Shown: in pieces, positions 13,401-24,240 of the stretch | Layout: every line of letters begins with the position of its first letter | Numbering within the stretch: the first letter of the stretch is position 1 | From: Arctopsyche grandis | Lineage: Eukaryota > Arthropoda > Insecta > Trichoptera > Hydropsychidae | Assembly (NCBI RefSeq): GCF_051622035.1 | Contig: NC_135355.1 | Span: 3,100,001-3,164,000, forward strand | Direction: 5' to 3' | DNA length: 64,000 nt | The notes under the pieces: generated by a model | The model's input: only the letters and a program-made list of their open reading frames with translations | What the model was told of the DNA's origin: nothing | The model's database searches: none | Program-made: the position numbers and the translations under genes

Positions 13401-16400
13401 TAGTGACAGTTGACAGCTGTTCAATCTTTCGACATGGTTTTGGCACAAATAGTTAAAAAAAAAAAAAAATTTTACGGAAATATTTAAAAAAAAAATTTCC
13501 ATCATCCACAAGCTCCTTATACAGTGTCCAAAACTCTCCTTCGGTTTTTCTATTTTTTAACCGCTTAGACGCCCAGCCGACGCGCTGAGCGTATAATAGA
13601 TACGGCTGTTTGCGCCTTAAGGCGCTTTGGGCAGCTAAGCGGTTAACATGGGATGCACATCAAAACGCCTCCGTGCTTTTTTATTGCCTTCTTGAGCTTC
13701 TTCTTCCAACAACAGCGCGATTATACATATGTACATAATTTTTCGTTCGATAAACGTCGAAACATTTTTGCTGACTTGTATTCTGACGCGTAGCTACGAA
13801 TGCACGTGTATGCATTCATATTGCAAGTACACGACAATACGACGTAAGCAATATTGCGCCGTATCGTCATGGCCTCTAATGTATAAGTAAGCCGATTTTG
13901 CCTTGCACACGGCCAAATTGCTGTAAACGTGACGTGACCGCGACGTGTAGGTAGATATGAATAGAAATGTAATAAAATGACATATTTTAAACGGAGTCGT
14001 GCAGTGCTGTTAAGTATGAACAGACCTCTATACGGCCGTCGACTGCTGCAACACACGGCAAAGTTTATACAAAAATTTACGACACGGCAAAGTTAATACA
14101 AAAGGCAACTATGTCGCGTGACGCGCAGTGCGTTATATCTCATACAACTTCATACAAACAATATTTGGCCGCACGCTGCCTTGTCGTGTCACAGGCGCAT
14201 AGTGCGGTCAGACCTTTAAGCGCGCTCGTAGCGATCCGTCGGATTTTACCGCGGATCAAAAGGGGCTCGCAGTGTGCTCGTGGGCATTGAGTACTCACTA
14301 GCGAGCTGTAGCTGTAACAGTAACCGGTACAGGACTAATGTGGACGATACATATATTGGCTTGCGAAGGTGTCACGAGCGGCCTGTAACGCGTTCGCAGC
14401 GATCCGTAAGTGTGTTGGTTTTTGTCACGGATCAAAGCAGGCTTGCAACCACAGAAATATATTAATAATAATAGAAGTGACTTAGAAGCGTCATAGTGTT
14501 GTAAGATTTCGGTATGCCTATCGCCATACTTAATTAGTTTCAGCCACAGTCGTGTTTGGTGTGCATTGTGCAGCTTTTCCCGCCGCATTTTCCTATCTTG
14601 CGAGTAATACGAACAAATATCTATCAGATATACATCGAACATTAAACACCACACACGACTATGTCGGAAACTAATTAAGTATGGCGATAGCCATACCGCA
14701 ATCGTACAACACTATGACGCCTAAAGCCGTTTCTAATATTAATATTACATTTATATGCTTGCTGAGTTTTCATGGACTTTGAACGCTGTCAGGACGTTGC
14801 ATACGGATTTGGTGCAAACGATCGACAAGCGCCAGACAGACTGAACCACAGATTAACTGGATGGCTGCTTTAAACGCAATTCTCGACTTCACGAATGATA
14901 GATTGCACACCAGATGACGAGTAACCTTTCGATGTGCACAGATGCAATTATTAAAATTGAGTTGGATCTTTCTGGCGAGTTTAATAAGGCAAAATTCGGA
15001 ACTAAAGTATCAGAAACACAGAACGTATACAGGGTAGGTGTATGTCGGGACTTCGGGTAGATTTCGCTTAGTGTAAGTGCGAGCAGTGCGCACGCATAAT
15101 CTGTGGTTCAGTCTGTCTGGCGCTTGTCGATCGTTTGCATCGCATCGGTTGCATACACATTTATGGTACCTGGCTTTAGACAAAGCCATGCCTTTTACTT
15201 TACTTTTCATCATATTTCCCTGTTTTTGTATCCAAGGATATTCATAGCGTATGTCAACTAAAATAATGGCATATTTTTATATGCTAAGTTGTTGAACTTT
15301 CTAGTATAACCGCAAGGTGGCGCTGTAGGCGCTTACTTTACATACTGTATGAATTTTCTCTACCAAAACTATAGAAGTTTACACTTCAAAGATTTCCTAA
15401 TGCTTTTATAGTATTGCTATATGTAATCTTCCTTAATTTTATTCTATTTGGTAAAGTAAAGACTTACAACCAATCAGCAAGCTCAATCCTGCTGTGCCGA
15501 GAGCTTGGGGCACAGTCGCCATGCCCAGTACGGCTTCTCCGTTCACGGCTACGGCCGAATTTACCTCATCAACGGCATATTTGAATATGAACGGAACGGA
15601 GACGTTCAACACTTTGGCTCCGATCAAGAGCGACAGGGACAACTTGACGCGTGAGCGAATATATTCATCGTCCTGAAATGAAATAAACCTAAAAAATATA
15701 AAAATATAACATGATAAGAAAATAAAATAGACTGATTCGGTAAAAAATTGTCTGGTCTTATGTTGTGCGATTGATTTTTTGATACCTTCGGCCAGATGTA
15801 TTCCATCATGCCTCGCATCATGTCTCGTGACGTCACCGTTTTGGCATCCTTGGGTATGTTGATATCTTCGTGAGACAAAATAGAAGCACCTGGATGAAAG
15901 CAGTCTCGCTTTTGGATACCTAACATGAAGAGTGACTCCATGAGAGGTTTACCAGTGGAAGAAGGTGATCGGTGGGAAGAAATCGAATGGACGATGGATG
16001 ACAAAGGATGCAAAGAAAACACAACACAAAGCAAGGTAAGGATTCTAGCATTCGAATGGAAAGGGGAGAAAAAACGAAACTGCAATTATCCATTAATAAA
16101 ACATAATAAAAACAATGTAAGAAAGCGTTAATCACAATAAAAAATACATAATTAGAAATAATTCTGACAAATAAAAATTAAGCTATGTATCATGGACAGT
16201 ATTATACGCCGTTAACAGCATACGTGTATTTCATAACCAATATCTAACAATGAAAAAATTATTTCATAACCAAAAAAACAGAAAGCCCAACTGGCATTTC
16301 AAATACTGTATAATACTCAGTAAATTCACTGTTAAATATTCTCGAAATGCTTTAAACTAGCATGACATACCGCCCATGTATGTATTTTATATCACAGTAA

Positions 16401-18079
16401 AAGCGTAAAATCAGTAGTCAATGTATACACTTTGATTGTTAGTAAAAGTATCTTTAAATATAAAAATGTCTACAATTTTTTAGTAAATAATCTTTTCTAC
16501 TATGAAGATTAAGTTAGTTATCCGGTGACAACCTTCCATTCTAAATCTTTATATCACCACGTCTATCAACATCGTTAAACATCAAACACTATGCATACAT
16601 TCATTCAACACGGATGGATATATTAGCCAGCAGCATAGCTCGGTTGATACTAAGTAGCAAGAGGTGGCCAGGTTCGATCCCATGAGCTGACCTCGATTGA
16701 AAATAATTTATTCCGAGTATAATCCTTAATGCTGCTGGTCAGACTTTGATATTTGCCACTCCAAGTCGATCGTTTCCTATCAGAGTTTGCCAATTTATCT
16801 GATTTCATTGTCGAAGCGGTTCCTTCATCAAATTGGCAAAAACCATTCAACCCAATGTCACCACTATTTGAATTATTTAAAAAAAAAAAATATTATCTAT
16901 AACATAGATGTCTCGCTAACTATCTTATATATAGTAATAGTGTTTTTACCCGGCTTCGCTCGGTATTTTTAATACAAACCGCTTAAACATGGCCAATCTA
17001 ATAGTAAACATTTTATTAAATTATTTAAATATACATTTGTTTTTGTATTAAATTGAACGTCACGGAATCTACGACCCAAACAAACATACAAAGTCTCTTT
17101 CGAAATTATATATTAGATTTGTATCATGCTCATATGTCTGGTCACAGTGACGAGTTAGAGTATTCTCTAATGTCACTGTGGCTAATATTTAAATAAATAA
17201 ATAATAAAAGTACATAATGTGTTCATTGACTCATCACTAATTTATCGCATTTACTGTAACCGTTTAAGTTTGATAAATATATGAAAAAAGTAAATTTTTT
17301 ACTATTAAAAAACAAGTAAAAAAAAAATGTTGTGATATAACGGAAATGAAATTTCAAACAATAAATCATGTTTCGATAAATACTGAAATGAATTATATTA
17401 ATAACAACTGGAAACACAATCATTTACAGTTTATAAATAATAACAGTATCTTTATGTACAAATACGGCTACGTTGTATGTGAGATAAGACTATATAATAT
17501 TGTGGTTAGATATAATCAAAACAATACCAATGTATTACGGACGGAAATCTATAATAGTACCTTGGGGAGATTTGATAAGTTTATTTCGTCTATTCAATAT
17601 GGTCGAAAGTAAACTATTCCCCTTTACATCTCCCCCTTGAGGTTTATTCGGTGAGCCCGTGGAATAAGTCTGAAATGATAAAACGAACATAAATAAATTA
17701 AAATCAATGATACGTTTGCATTAAAAATATATATTTTACATAACAAGTTGCAGCAAATTAAAAAATAGACTATGGCCAATTATCGAAGTCTTACGACATT
17801 CGAAGCGGGGGCGCGTTATGCAATGGGATTGACCAATTAGGGTGCGAGGTTTAAATATTAAGTGGACCAATCAGCGTCGAGTGTCAAGGTACTATATGAA
17901 TGACATTTGATATCGCGTATGCAAGTCTGCGGATGCATTACCCTGGTGACTGCTGCAGTGGTCGACGGCAAGTGCAGTCGATGCCAATCGTGGTCTAGAC
18001 GAGGATGCAGCTTCAGTTTCAGATGCAGCTGCAGTCGCAGACGCGACGATGCGCGCCCGCCTGCACTCCATACAACCAT
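7448..18079 (-). CDS. ABCB7: Mitochondrial iron-sulfur exporter, ABC half-transporter (ABCB7/Atm1 type)
   Basis: Thirteen exons on the minus strand: 18079-17942, 17669-17561, 15919-15786, 15672-15468, 11888-11722, 11436-11307, 11237-11089, 9469-9295, 9228-9071, 8996-8833, 8219-8090, 8014-7739 and 7666-7448. All are GT/AG, in phase, and sum to 2154 bases (717 residues; human ABCB7 about 750). Exon 1 encodes an Arg/Leu-rich presequence starting [16 protein letters not shown], and exon 2 begins TYSTGS, resembling a mitochondrial cleavage site. The membrane domain contains [19 protein letters not shown]. The nucleotide-binding domain has GGSGSGKSS (Walker A), LSGGEKQR (signature), LIFDEATSS (Walker B) and IAHRLS (H-loop). 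The family exports a glutathione-linked sulfur species from the matrix for cytosolic Fe-S assembly and acts as a homodimer in the inner membrane. Exons 1-2 rest on phase and composition; the rest on clear homology. Confidence 0.9.
8358..8776 (+). mobile_element. Probable solo LTR in an ABCB7 intron
   Basis: The 419-base block starts tgtgtagg and ends ggacaca. Inside are a TATA-like box (tatataaacc, near 8610), a downstream initiator-like region and a polyadenylation-like aataaag near 8730, in the order expected of U3-R-U5. No clean target duplication is seen (5' accaa, 3' gttaa), so the limits are uncertain. No internal retroelement genes remain. Confidence 0.45.
9560..10315. repeat. Unclassified interspersed repeat, copy 1
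   Basis: This block in an ABCB7 intron shares order and sequence with 35720-36408: an ataaaatttg-tgaatta segment, an AT-rich middle, the shared phrase catttgataagt, then atgaatgaaatgcgcatta, and a common end with gcgcaaatgattcg and tttaaatgcacc. No coding potential, clear inverted ends or target duplication is visible. It may be a non-autonomous element. Confidence 0.6.
10316..11088. other. ABCB7 intron sequence without recognised features
   Basis: This is intronic. The stretch at 10400-10520 is more GC-rich and complex than its surroundings but has no homology I recognise. Confidence 0.4.
12051..12414. mobile_element. Palindromic TIR element (MITE) in an ABCB7 intron
   Basis: The left end tactcacttgcgagctgta is mirrored by the right end ending tacagctcgcaagtgagta, and both arms continue into a gtaacc/ggttac segment. 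There is no transposase. Related ends recur at about 13035 and 14290, showing a family whose members lie next to one another in this intron. Confidence 0.75.
13132..14032. mobile_element. Nested MITE with CTA target duplication
   Basis: It begins aggtctgttcatac and ends gtatgaacagacct, flanked on both sides by CTA, consistent with the 3-bp duplications of PIF/Harbinger-type elements. Parts recur at 59966-60560. It contains a smaller element at 13557-13646. Confidence 0.65.
13557..13646. mobile_element. Tiny piggyBac-like MITE flanked by TTAA
   Basis: TTAA plus ccgcttag on the left and ctaagcgg plus TTAA on the right enclose about 82 bases. TTAA target duplication with short perfect inverted ends is the piggyBac hallmark. 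It is the innermost of three nested elements. Confidence 0.6.
14290..14465 (+). mobile_element. Partial TIR element related to 12051-12414
   Basis: The segment starts tactcactagcgagctgtag, matching the left end of the element at 12051, but no matching right end follows. It is truncated by the next inverted-repeat element. Confidence 0.5.
14478..14730. mobile_element. Foldback MITE with about 70-bp arms
   Basis: The left arm (gcgtcatagtgttgta, then ggtatg, then tatcgccatacttaattag) is repeated in inverse order in the right arm (ctaattaagtatggcgata through acaacactatgacgc). The centre is about 90 bases of unrelated sequence. No coding capacity. Confidence 0.8.
14805..15147. mobile_element. Diverged foldback MITE, relative of 51879-52272
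   Basis: The outer arms share gcaaacgatcgacaagcgcc and its inverse near 15110-15136. The internal stretch at about 14850-15000 matches the left arm of the foldback element at 51.9 kb, including gatagattgcac and cctttcgatgtgcacagatg. Much of the right arm has been lost. Confidence 0.6.
16625..16930 (+). mobile_element. tRNA-derived SINE copy
   Basis: The head has an A-box-like tagctcggttgat and a B box ggttcgatcc (16671-16680). The body carries the family signature gatcgtttcctatcagagtttgccaa, then gcggttcc and aattggcaaaaa. It lies in an ABCB7 intron. Other copies occur near 20.7, 22.3, 42.4, 43.4, 43.9, 57.1, 59.4 and 62.3 kb. Confidence 0.75.
16946..17130 (+). repeat. Interspersed repeat with acccggcttcgctcgg head
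   Basis: It starts tttttacccggcttcgctcg and ends near tatattagatt. The same layout recurs at 27551-27790, with the shared phrases aacatgg, gaatctaata and acaaagtctctttcga. This GC-rich head phrase is common at the 3' end of arthropod retroelements, but I cannot name the family. Confidence 0.5.
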
Positions 18080-18103
18080 CGCGAGGATCAACTGACAGCG
18101 GAC

Positions 18104-18111
18104 TGACGTCA
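18104..18111. promoter_or_regulatory. CRE/ATF-type palindrome upstream of ABCB7
   Basis: A perfect tgacgtca lies 25 bases 5' of the proposed ABCB7 start codon, in a GC-richer stretch (about 17850-18220) that contrasts with the AT-rich flanks. It may be part of the core promoter or 5'UTR. Functional binding is inference. Confidence 0.35.
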
Positions 18112-18221
18112 CAACATATGATGAGCAGTGTTGCCAGCTGAAAATTATCACGACAATTGCGGCCAGTGATGACAGTTTGTGCAATTTATAAAAGCGTTCA
18201 AAATGTGTCAAAATATACTAT

Positions 18222-19262
18222 TTCGACGAGGGATTCAACCTGAAGTGCGCCGTTAATTCTATATTCATTGCATATATAAATGACATACCTATTCCAAAAA
18301 GCTGTCGCATAGCCCTATATGCAGATGATACCGCTTGCTTCAAAAGTAGCAAAAAACCAGACACTATTCTTAAAAATCTTGAATTTGCAATTAAAACAAT
18401 GACTGGATACTTCACTACGTGGAAAATTCAAATTAATCAAACCAAAACATACGCCATATTATTTAGTGTTAGAAAACATAAGCCAAGTTCAGATCTGAAA
18501 ATCCCCTCTGGAGAAAGTCTAAAATGGCAGTCTAAAACGTTCGATAAAAGAATGAGATGGGCACCTCACATTGAGGGAGCGAAATGCAAGGCGATGCGGG
18601 ATATATCATCAATATATCCAATATTTAATCGCCATAGTTATTTATCAACTCAAAATAAAATAAAATTATATCGCGCGCTCATTACCATTATTAACCTACA
18701 ATGCTACACCTGTATGGAATAACACCTCGAATACTAACCTTTCCAAGAACCAAGTAATATAAAATAAATCCCTAAAAATAATTTATAATACACCCATATA
18801 TACTAACTTGAAAAAACTGCATGCCATATATAATATTCCGTTTGTTACAGATATTACTAACAAACTAACCAGTAGATTCTATGACAGAATCACTAATAAC
18901 CATACTAACACACTTGTGAAGAGTGTCGGTGATCACAACAAAATGTCTATACCCTTCTGGTATAACACACAGATTACCTAAACACAATCTGCTTTAGGTC
19001 ATCGACTTTAGAGAGTCTTTAATTCATATTATGTCTTAGATGTAGTATTATGAGCATTTATAAGAATTGTAAATAGGTTTTTGAGCTCTTTTTCTTATTA
19101 TGCTGTACATTAACATTAGAATAATACAATACTATGATTACTAACCAAATTAAATTAAATTGTAAACTAGAAAATGATCAGTCGATCAGTAGCTATTAAA
19201 ATAGATATAAGTTATATTGTATTATTTCGTAATAATAAAAAGCATTTAAAAATCAAAATCAA
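18222..19262 (+). mobile_element. 5'-truncated Jockey-like LINE fragment
   Basis: The reverse transcriptase part reads FIAYINDIP then ALYADDTACF (the YADD catalytic motif) and continues to about 18722, where stops interrupt it. The 3'UTR ends in the A-rich tail aaaaagcatttaaaaatc. The fragment begins about 140 bases upstream of the ABCB7 start codon, limiting the native promoter. Two further 3' copies lie at 58600-59195 (plus) and 61868-62155 (minus). Confidence 0.75.
18240..18722 (+). pseudogene. Jockey-type reverse transcriptase fragment
   Basis: An open stretch covers the palm subdomain, with YADD near 18322 and the following thumb region (LSTQNKIKLYRALI). The endonuclease, gag and N-terminal RT motifs are absent. 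It terminates at a stop after CYTCME. It is a dead copy in the element at 18222-19262. Confidence 0.7.
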
Positions 19263-19829
19263 ATATTCATTGGGCTTTGTAGATTCATTGCTTATTTTAA
19301 AACTTGTACTAGTGACATCTATGACTTTTTAGCACTACTATTAAAATTATAGAATTTTATCAGTGACATCTATTGAAATTTTTATACACTAATATAGAAT
19401 CAAAAATGTTTTAGATACTATTTTCAATGTCTGATTTTCGTTTGTTTCTCTCACAAGATTGCTTTTTTGTTCTTTTATTTTTAATTTAACGATATATAAA
19501 AATCAGCTATATATCATATTTGAATAAGAATGCTTATTGAAAATAATGTATTATATTATTTTTTACATCACATATGTATGCATACATTAATTTAAACTTC
19601 AGCAATTTGTTTTAATGATAATAACTAACCAAATCAAAGCCTTATTATTTTCGCTGGCTTAGCTTAGTTAATGTAATAATTAGTGGTTCGGGTTTGTCTT
19701 CGGTTCATTGCCATAATTCATTTGAACATAGATTTACTTTTCTAATAATAGTGTTGGATTTAAAACTTCAAAGATGCCAGTAAAAAAATTAGATAAATAA
19801 CCTTCACATTTTAAAATGTTCAATTTATT
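19263..19829. other. AT-rich sequence, nothing recognised
   Basis: There is no open frame of note and no repeat match to the rest of the window. Confidence 0.4.
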
Positions 19830-20325
19830 CATAGTTTGATGCAAAAACTCCTTTCAACGCATACATACAAATATGTATATAAGAGAATAATCCTAGCGCT
19901 ATTTACAAATGCAATTCTCCAATTTATAAGCAAATATGTTGAGTTTTTAATGAAAGTGGATCTATCAATGCTACATAAAGACATACAATATCATAATTAT
20001 ATTGGCTATTATAATTACTATATTGTTTTTTTTATGATTATGTATAAATGTATTTTTGTCTACGTATATACATATGTTTATATTTATTTTTCTTTCTCTT
20101 TTTTCTTTTATAAGACATTCCCTTCTTTGTTGTTTTTTTATAATTTGTAATTATTATTAGTTGTTTGTGTATATATGTATATGTTTTGTTTTTGTTATGT
20201 CTAATTTCTTTAGTTATTGTTTTGTTTCTTTTCTTTTCTGTTATATTTTTGACCATTGTGGCGCATTAGGAATTCCTGTAATGCTACAATGGTCCAAACT
20301 TTGAAATAAATAAAATAAAATAAAT
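19830..20325 (+). mobile_element. 3'UTR fragment of the 24-26 kb LINE family
   Basis: It ends with the hairpin gaccattgtggcgcatt ... aatgctacaatggtcc followed by an aataaa-repeat tail, the same 3' terminus as the LINE at 24240-26200. The upstream part matches 56100-56210. No coding sequence remains. Confidence 0.7.
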
Positions 20326-20639
20326 ATCATTACCATGAATCAAGACAAGCCAATGGAATCGCACGTGGTCTATTTGAGAATGATTTTCTGAACTATGAAC
20401 TTATTTATCGTTTTTTATTATTTTTATTTTATTTTATTGTTACAATCAATATACACTCGTCATTACAGATCGCTCCAATGCGACGAGTGTACGATAACGG
20501 TCAGAAATACAATAATATATATACAATCAGAATACATAGCATATGACAATTAATCAGTACAGAAATAATAATAATAGAGACATCTATGGATTATTTTTAG
20601 ATTTTTGTGTACAATTATTATTACAATTTTAATACATAT

Positions 20640-20883
20640 AATAAACACGAAATTATAGAGATGTCTATAGAGATATATATAGATTACTGTGCATAATTTT
20701 TTTACAAATTACACACACAGATTTTTAAGCAATGATCAGATAAAATTGGCAAACTCTGATAGAGAAAGGATCGATTTGGAGTCACAAAACCCCCAAACCT
20801 AACCAGCAGTTTGACGAGGACTCGAACCTTCGACCTCAGTGGTGCTAAATATATACGCTACCATTAAGCTAAACTGCTGGCTC
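20640..20883 (-). mobile_element. tRNA-derived SINE copy, minus strand
   Basis: Read on the minus strand it gives the head gccagcagtttagcttaatgg, a B box ggttcgagtc (20819-20828) and the signature ggagt/gatttgg then gatcc, followed by cagagtttgccaatttt. The tail is poor. Confidence 0.7.
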
Positions 20884-20999
20884 ATATAGACTTGGTAGTG
20901 TTTTGTGTATTATACTAACATATTTCAATTGTGCTTTGAATTTTTTTTTCTCAAATATTCTTTGTTTAACAATACCTACCTGGTAGTTCACCTTGTTCT

Positions 21000-21725
21000 A
21001 AAGATTAGCTCTTTTCTTGCATGCTTTTTCGCAAGCTTTATACCTAACGGGACGTGTCGAAGTGTTGGAAGCGATAAAAAGCTCTCGGCACAAAAGAAGA
21101 AGCTGTTCTACCGACGAACGGGGTAGCCGTTCCATCTACATACATATATGTATATATTCCACCCACTGAACCACCCCCCAGCCACCCCCTGCCGATTCGA
21201 ATTTGAAAGTCGAATAGGTCGACGGTGAGAGCGGCAAGCAAACGAGCCACGAATCAAACATTATTGATTGCACAAAAGAAGCCAGCCAGCGTTGAGCGTA
21301 TTTCACATTTGAATTATGATTTTTCCCCGATGCGAATTTTCCCCGCCTTTCCCTCCTTTTGAAGCCAAAGAAAATATGTATGCGACCCGGGCGGGGGTTT
21401 CACACCCCCTCTTTTACCCCAAGCGCGACGGGAAATTGAATGCCAATGGTGAGCAAATCGCCCTTCCGCCGATCAAAGTTACACTTGTTTTCCTCCGAAC
21501 CGGGGTGGGGTGGGTTTCCACAAATGAGGGGTCGTCCTGATTGCGGGGGTGGCTTCATTCGGGGCGACATTCGGCATAACTTATTGATACGACGGTGTGG
21601 AAATATTGCCGACCGATTGTCGACTGGAAAAACAAACCTAACGATGGATTTTCCGAATCCGAGAAAGAAAAACACCCTGCAGGCTTTACTTTTCCACAGG
21701 AAAATGTGGAAAAGTAGGGCATAGG
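21000..21725. other. GC-richer patch without recognised gene
   Basis: Base composition changes sharply here, with G/C runs such as gggcgggggtttcac. Overlapping open frames occur on both strands but share no recognisable domain and reflect composition. It may be a conserved regulatory block or an unrecognised exon of a neighbouring gene. Confidence 0.3.
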
Positions 21726-22254
21726 CTTCTTGTGTCTATATTAAATCATTTGCACACATAGTCGAACTTGCTTTTATACGAAAAAAGGCTTAAGCTTAGG
21801 GCCTCAAAATTCAAGGACCTCCAAACGAGATGTATCGTCAAGTAAATAAATATTCAAAGAAAAATAAATTTTGAAACACGGATCTCTAGAAGTATAAACA
21901 TAATAACATATTCTTCAATTATCAGTAAGTGAATTTAGCTATTTTTAAATTTCAACCAACCTTTTAAGTTACGTTAATTTAAAAATATTGAAAAAACAGC
22001 AACCACTTTAATTTGCGAATTGACTGATTAAACATAATTGGAATTTACTTGGGAATTATTAAAAAAGTTTTTTTTTATACAAGTTACCCATTTGTTATTA
22101 ACATGACATCTATTGTTATCATTGTATGTAAGTACATATGTAAGTATTATTCAAGCCCAATTATATCAAACATTACAATCTTCATAGACAATTTTTTGCT
22201 GTATTTTTAAATATTAACAAATTACATGATGCTGTAATGTCAAATTATGCGATA

Positions 22255-22402
22255 AATAGATAAATTGGCAAAGATTGAAAAGAAACGATCGACCTTGGAG
22301 TCACATGTCCAAGGTCAGGCCAGCAACAAAGCCAGCAATAGAACCCGTGACCACATAACCGAAAGCATTACATACTAACCATTGATCTATGTTGCTGGTT
22401 GA
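22255..22402 (-). mobile_element. Truncated SINE copy, minus strand
   Basis: On the minus strand it has the head accagcaacat, a diverged B-box region, gctggcctgaccttgg, then gatcgtttcttt and ctttgccaattta. It has the same order as the other SINEs but lacks the 3' half. Confidence 0.6.
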
Positions 22403-22468
22403 TTATATTGTATGTTCATTAAAAATAATAATTTGGGCAATGATTATTGTAATATTGTTACATTCCAA

Positions 22469-22585
22469 ATTCAGCATTTTACAAATTGAATTCAACATTT
22501 TACATATCAAATTCAATATTATTCAAATCGAATTCAACATTTTACAGATCAAATTCAAAACTTTACAATTCAAATTCTACCATAA
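22469..22585. repeat. Minisatellite, about 18-20-bp unit
   Basis: Five to six imperfect units of the type aattcaacattttacaaat follow one another. A frame through it gives a repetitive peptide, which is an artefact of the repeat. Confidence 0.75.
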
Positions 22586-22589
22586 GCAA

Positions 22590-24240
22590 TGCATGATTTA
22601 AATTGTTTTTATGATTTTATGTCAATGAAGCTTACGATGATTCCGAATGTTATATGTAACCTTTAGTATCAAAACTAACAAATTCATTTTCATAATTTTG
22701 AATTAATCACGAAAAACATTTTATCATTAGGCTTAAGATTACTATAAAAACAAAAAATTCAGTCGTACTAAAAGTTATCTATTTGTTTGTTTTCCATTTT
22801 AAAAAAAAGTATGTGGGAACCAATTTTTTATTTTTATTTTGGAAATATCTTGTTTTGAGTGTGGGGATCCTCACATATAAAATAGCTTAGGGCCTCTCTA
22901 CATTTAAATCAAGCCCTGTTTTGCACATCAGTCTTAACCCATGCGATAGTCATTGGCCATTTGGATTAGAGTAACCAATTATTGTGACGTAGCGTAAGAG
23001 TAACGTGAGATTTTGATTGTTTGTATTTACATAGTAGTTTCAATTTTTATTTATAATTTATTCCAAATAACAAAACTAAAGGTTTTGCACTTTTATTATT
23101 ATTTTTAACAGATTGCCATGTTCAGTGTGTAATGGAAATTATCGGCATTGAAGTTGGCGCTCGTCAAAATGATATTTGCAACTTCAAATGGTGATTACTC
23201 CCACTATCTTACTACTTATTGCAACATATCTAGTTCAAAATTGAAGCTCTGGAACTAAACATTTGGTATTTGAAATAAAAGTTAAGAACAAATCATTTTA
23301 TTTGCATTTTAATGAAGAAACTGTCTATCGTTGAATTCCGGACGGCGACTAGTACGGTGAAGTTATACACAAATAGTCAAGAATATATTACATACAAACA
23401 TATAAAATATGATGTAGAGTCTGATGGAGAGCCTTATTGGTTTATTGCGGGCAATCGAGACGGTCTTGAATTAGGAATATTGCAAAAATAATACAGTTGG
23501 CACCGAATCAGCTCGGGAACTTTTCGATTACCCGCACTTCTATCGAGTATGTTCTAAAGTTGCGGTTTGTCGTCCAAGTTTCGGGTGTTTCCCAACATGG
23601 TTCTGCGGGGGCAGCTGTAATAAGTTGAAGGGTAGCTCATCGGTATTCCAAGGCGAATTCATCGACTTAGCAAAGTGACCAGGAAGCTTGAAGATTCGGG
23701 TTTTATTTACCCGAGGCTTATGCGGACTTCGGACAGGGCTAAAGCCCATCGAAAAGCTCTCCAAGTCTAATATAAAGTAATCACAAAAATATACCCTATA
23801 CATTTCTTTGGGTGTAAAATTGAGGGTTGTTTCAAAGGTGTTCATTCAACGGGGTTTTACAAATGTGTGTGTGTGTGTGTGTATTATTATTTGACGATAA
23901 ACACTACCCTAAGTGTGACGTCATTAATCTCAATGAATTCCGGCAAGAGCGAATCCTCATGAATAAATGCATGGACAACGTTGCACCGAGATAGAACTAT
24001 GCGTTTGTATATTTTATGCATTCGAGGGTGCAATATTTTCACTTTGCAATGCGGAGCAAAATCAATACGCAAATATTGATATGAAAAAATATTACAACAC
24101 AATCGAAAAAAGTTGTTTTGAATTTGTATCATACAAATACGTCAAAATATGACATTTTGACCTGTCTATATTTTATAAAATTACTATACATTTTCAGCAT
24201 TTTAATCAATAATAAAAAATCGGTAATCAATAATAATTTA
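22590..24240. other. Sequence without recognised gene
   Basis: It holds a GT dinucleotide run (about 23861-23883) and a slightly GC-richer piece at 23480-23760. No domain is recognised in any frame. Confidence 0.35.

Larger units (their letters stand above)
13113..14217. mobile_element. PIF/Harbinger-like TIR element carrying a nested element
   Basis: The left end agtctgaccacact and right end agtgcggtcagacct are inverted repeats of the same family as 30062-30831. Flanks are TTAA on both sides. The interior is mostly a second inserted element (13132-14032). No transposase frame is visible. Confidence 0.6.

Noticed and set aside
16625-16930. Possible tRNA gene with A and B boxes
   Set aside because: The sequence does not fold into a full cloverleaf and is repeated many times with the same body, so it is a SINE head.
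21316-21724. Overlapping open frames of 70-95 codons on both strands
   Set aside because: No domain or splice context; explained by locally higher GC content with fewer stop codons.
23540-24132. Two minus-strand frames of 101 and 81 codons
   Set aside because: No domain, no plausible splice partners; composition does not differ enough from chance.
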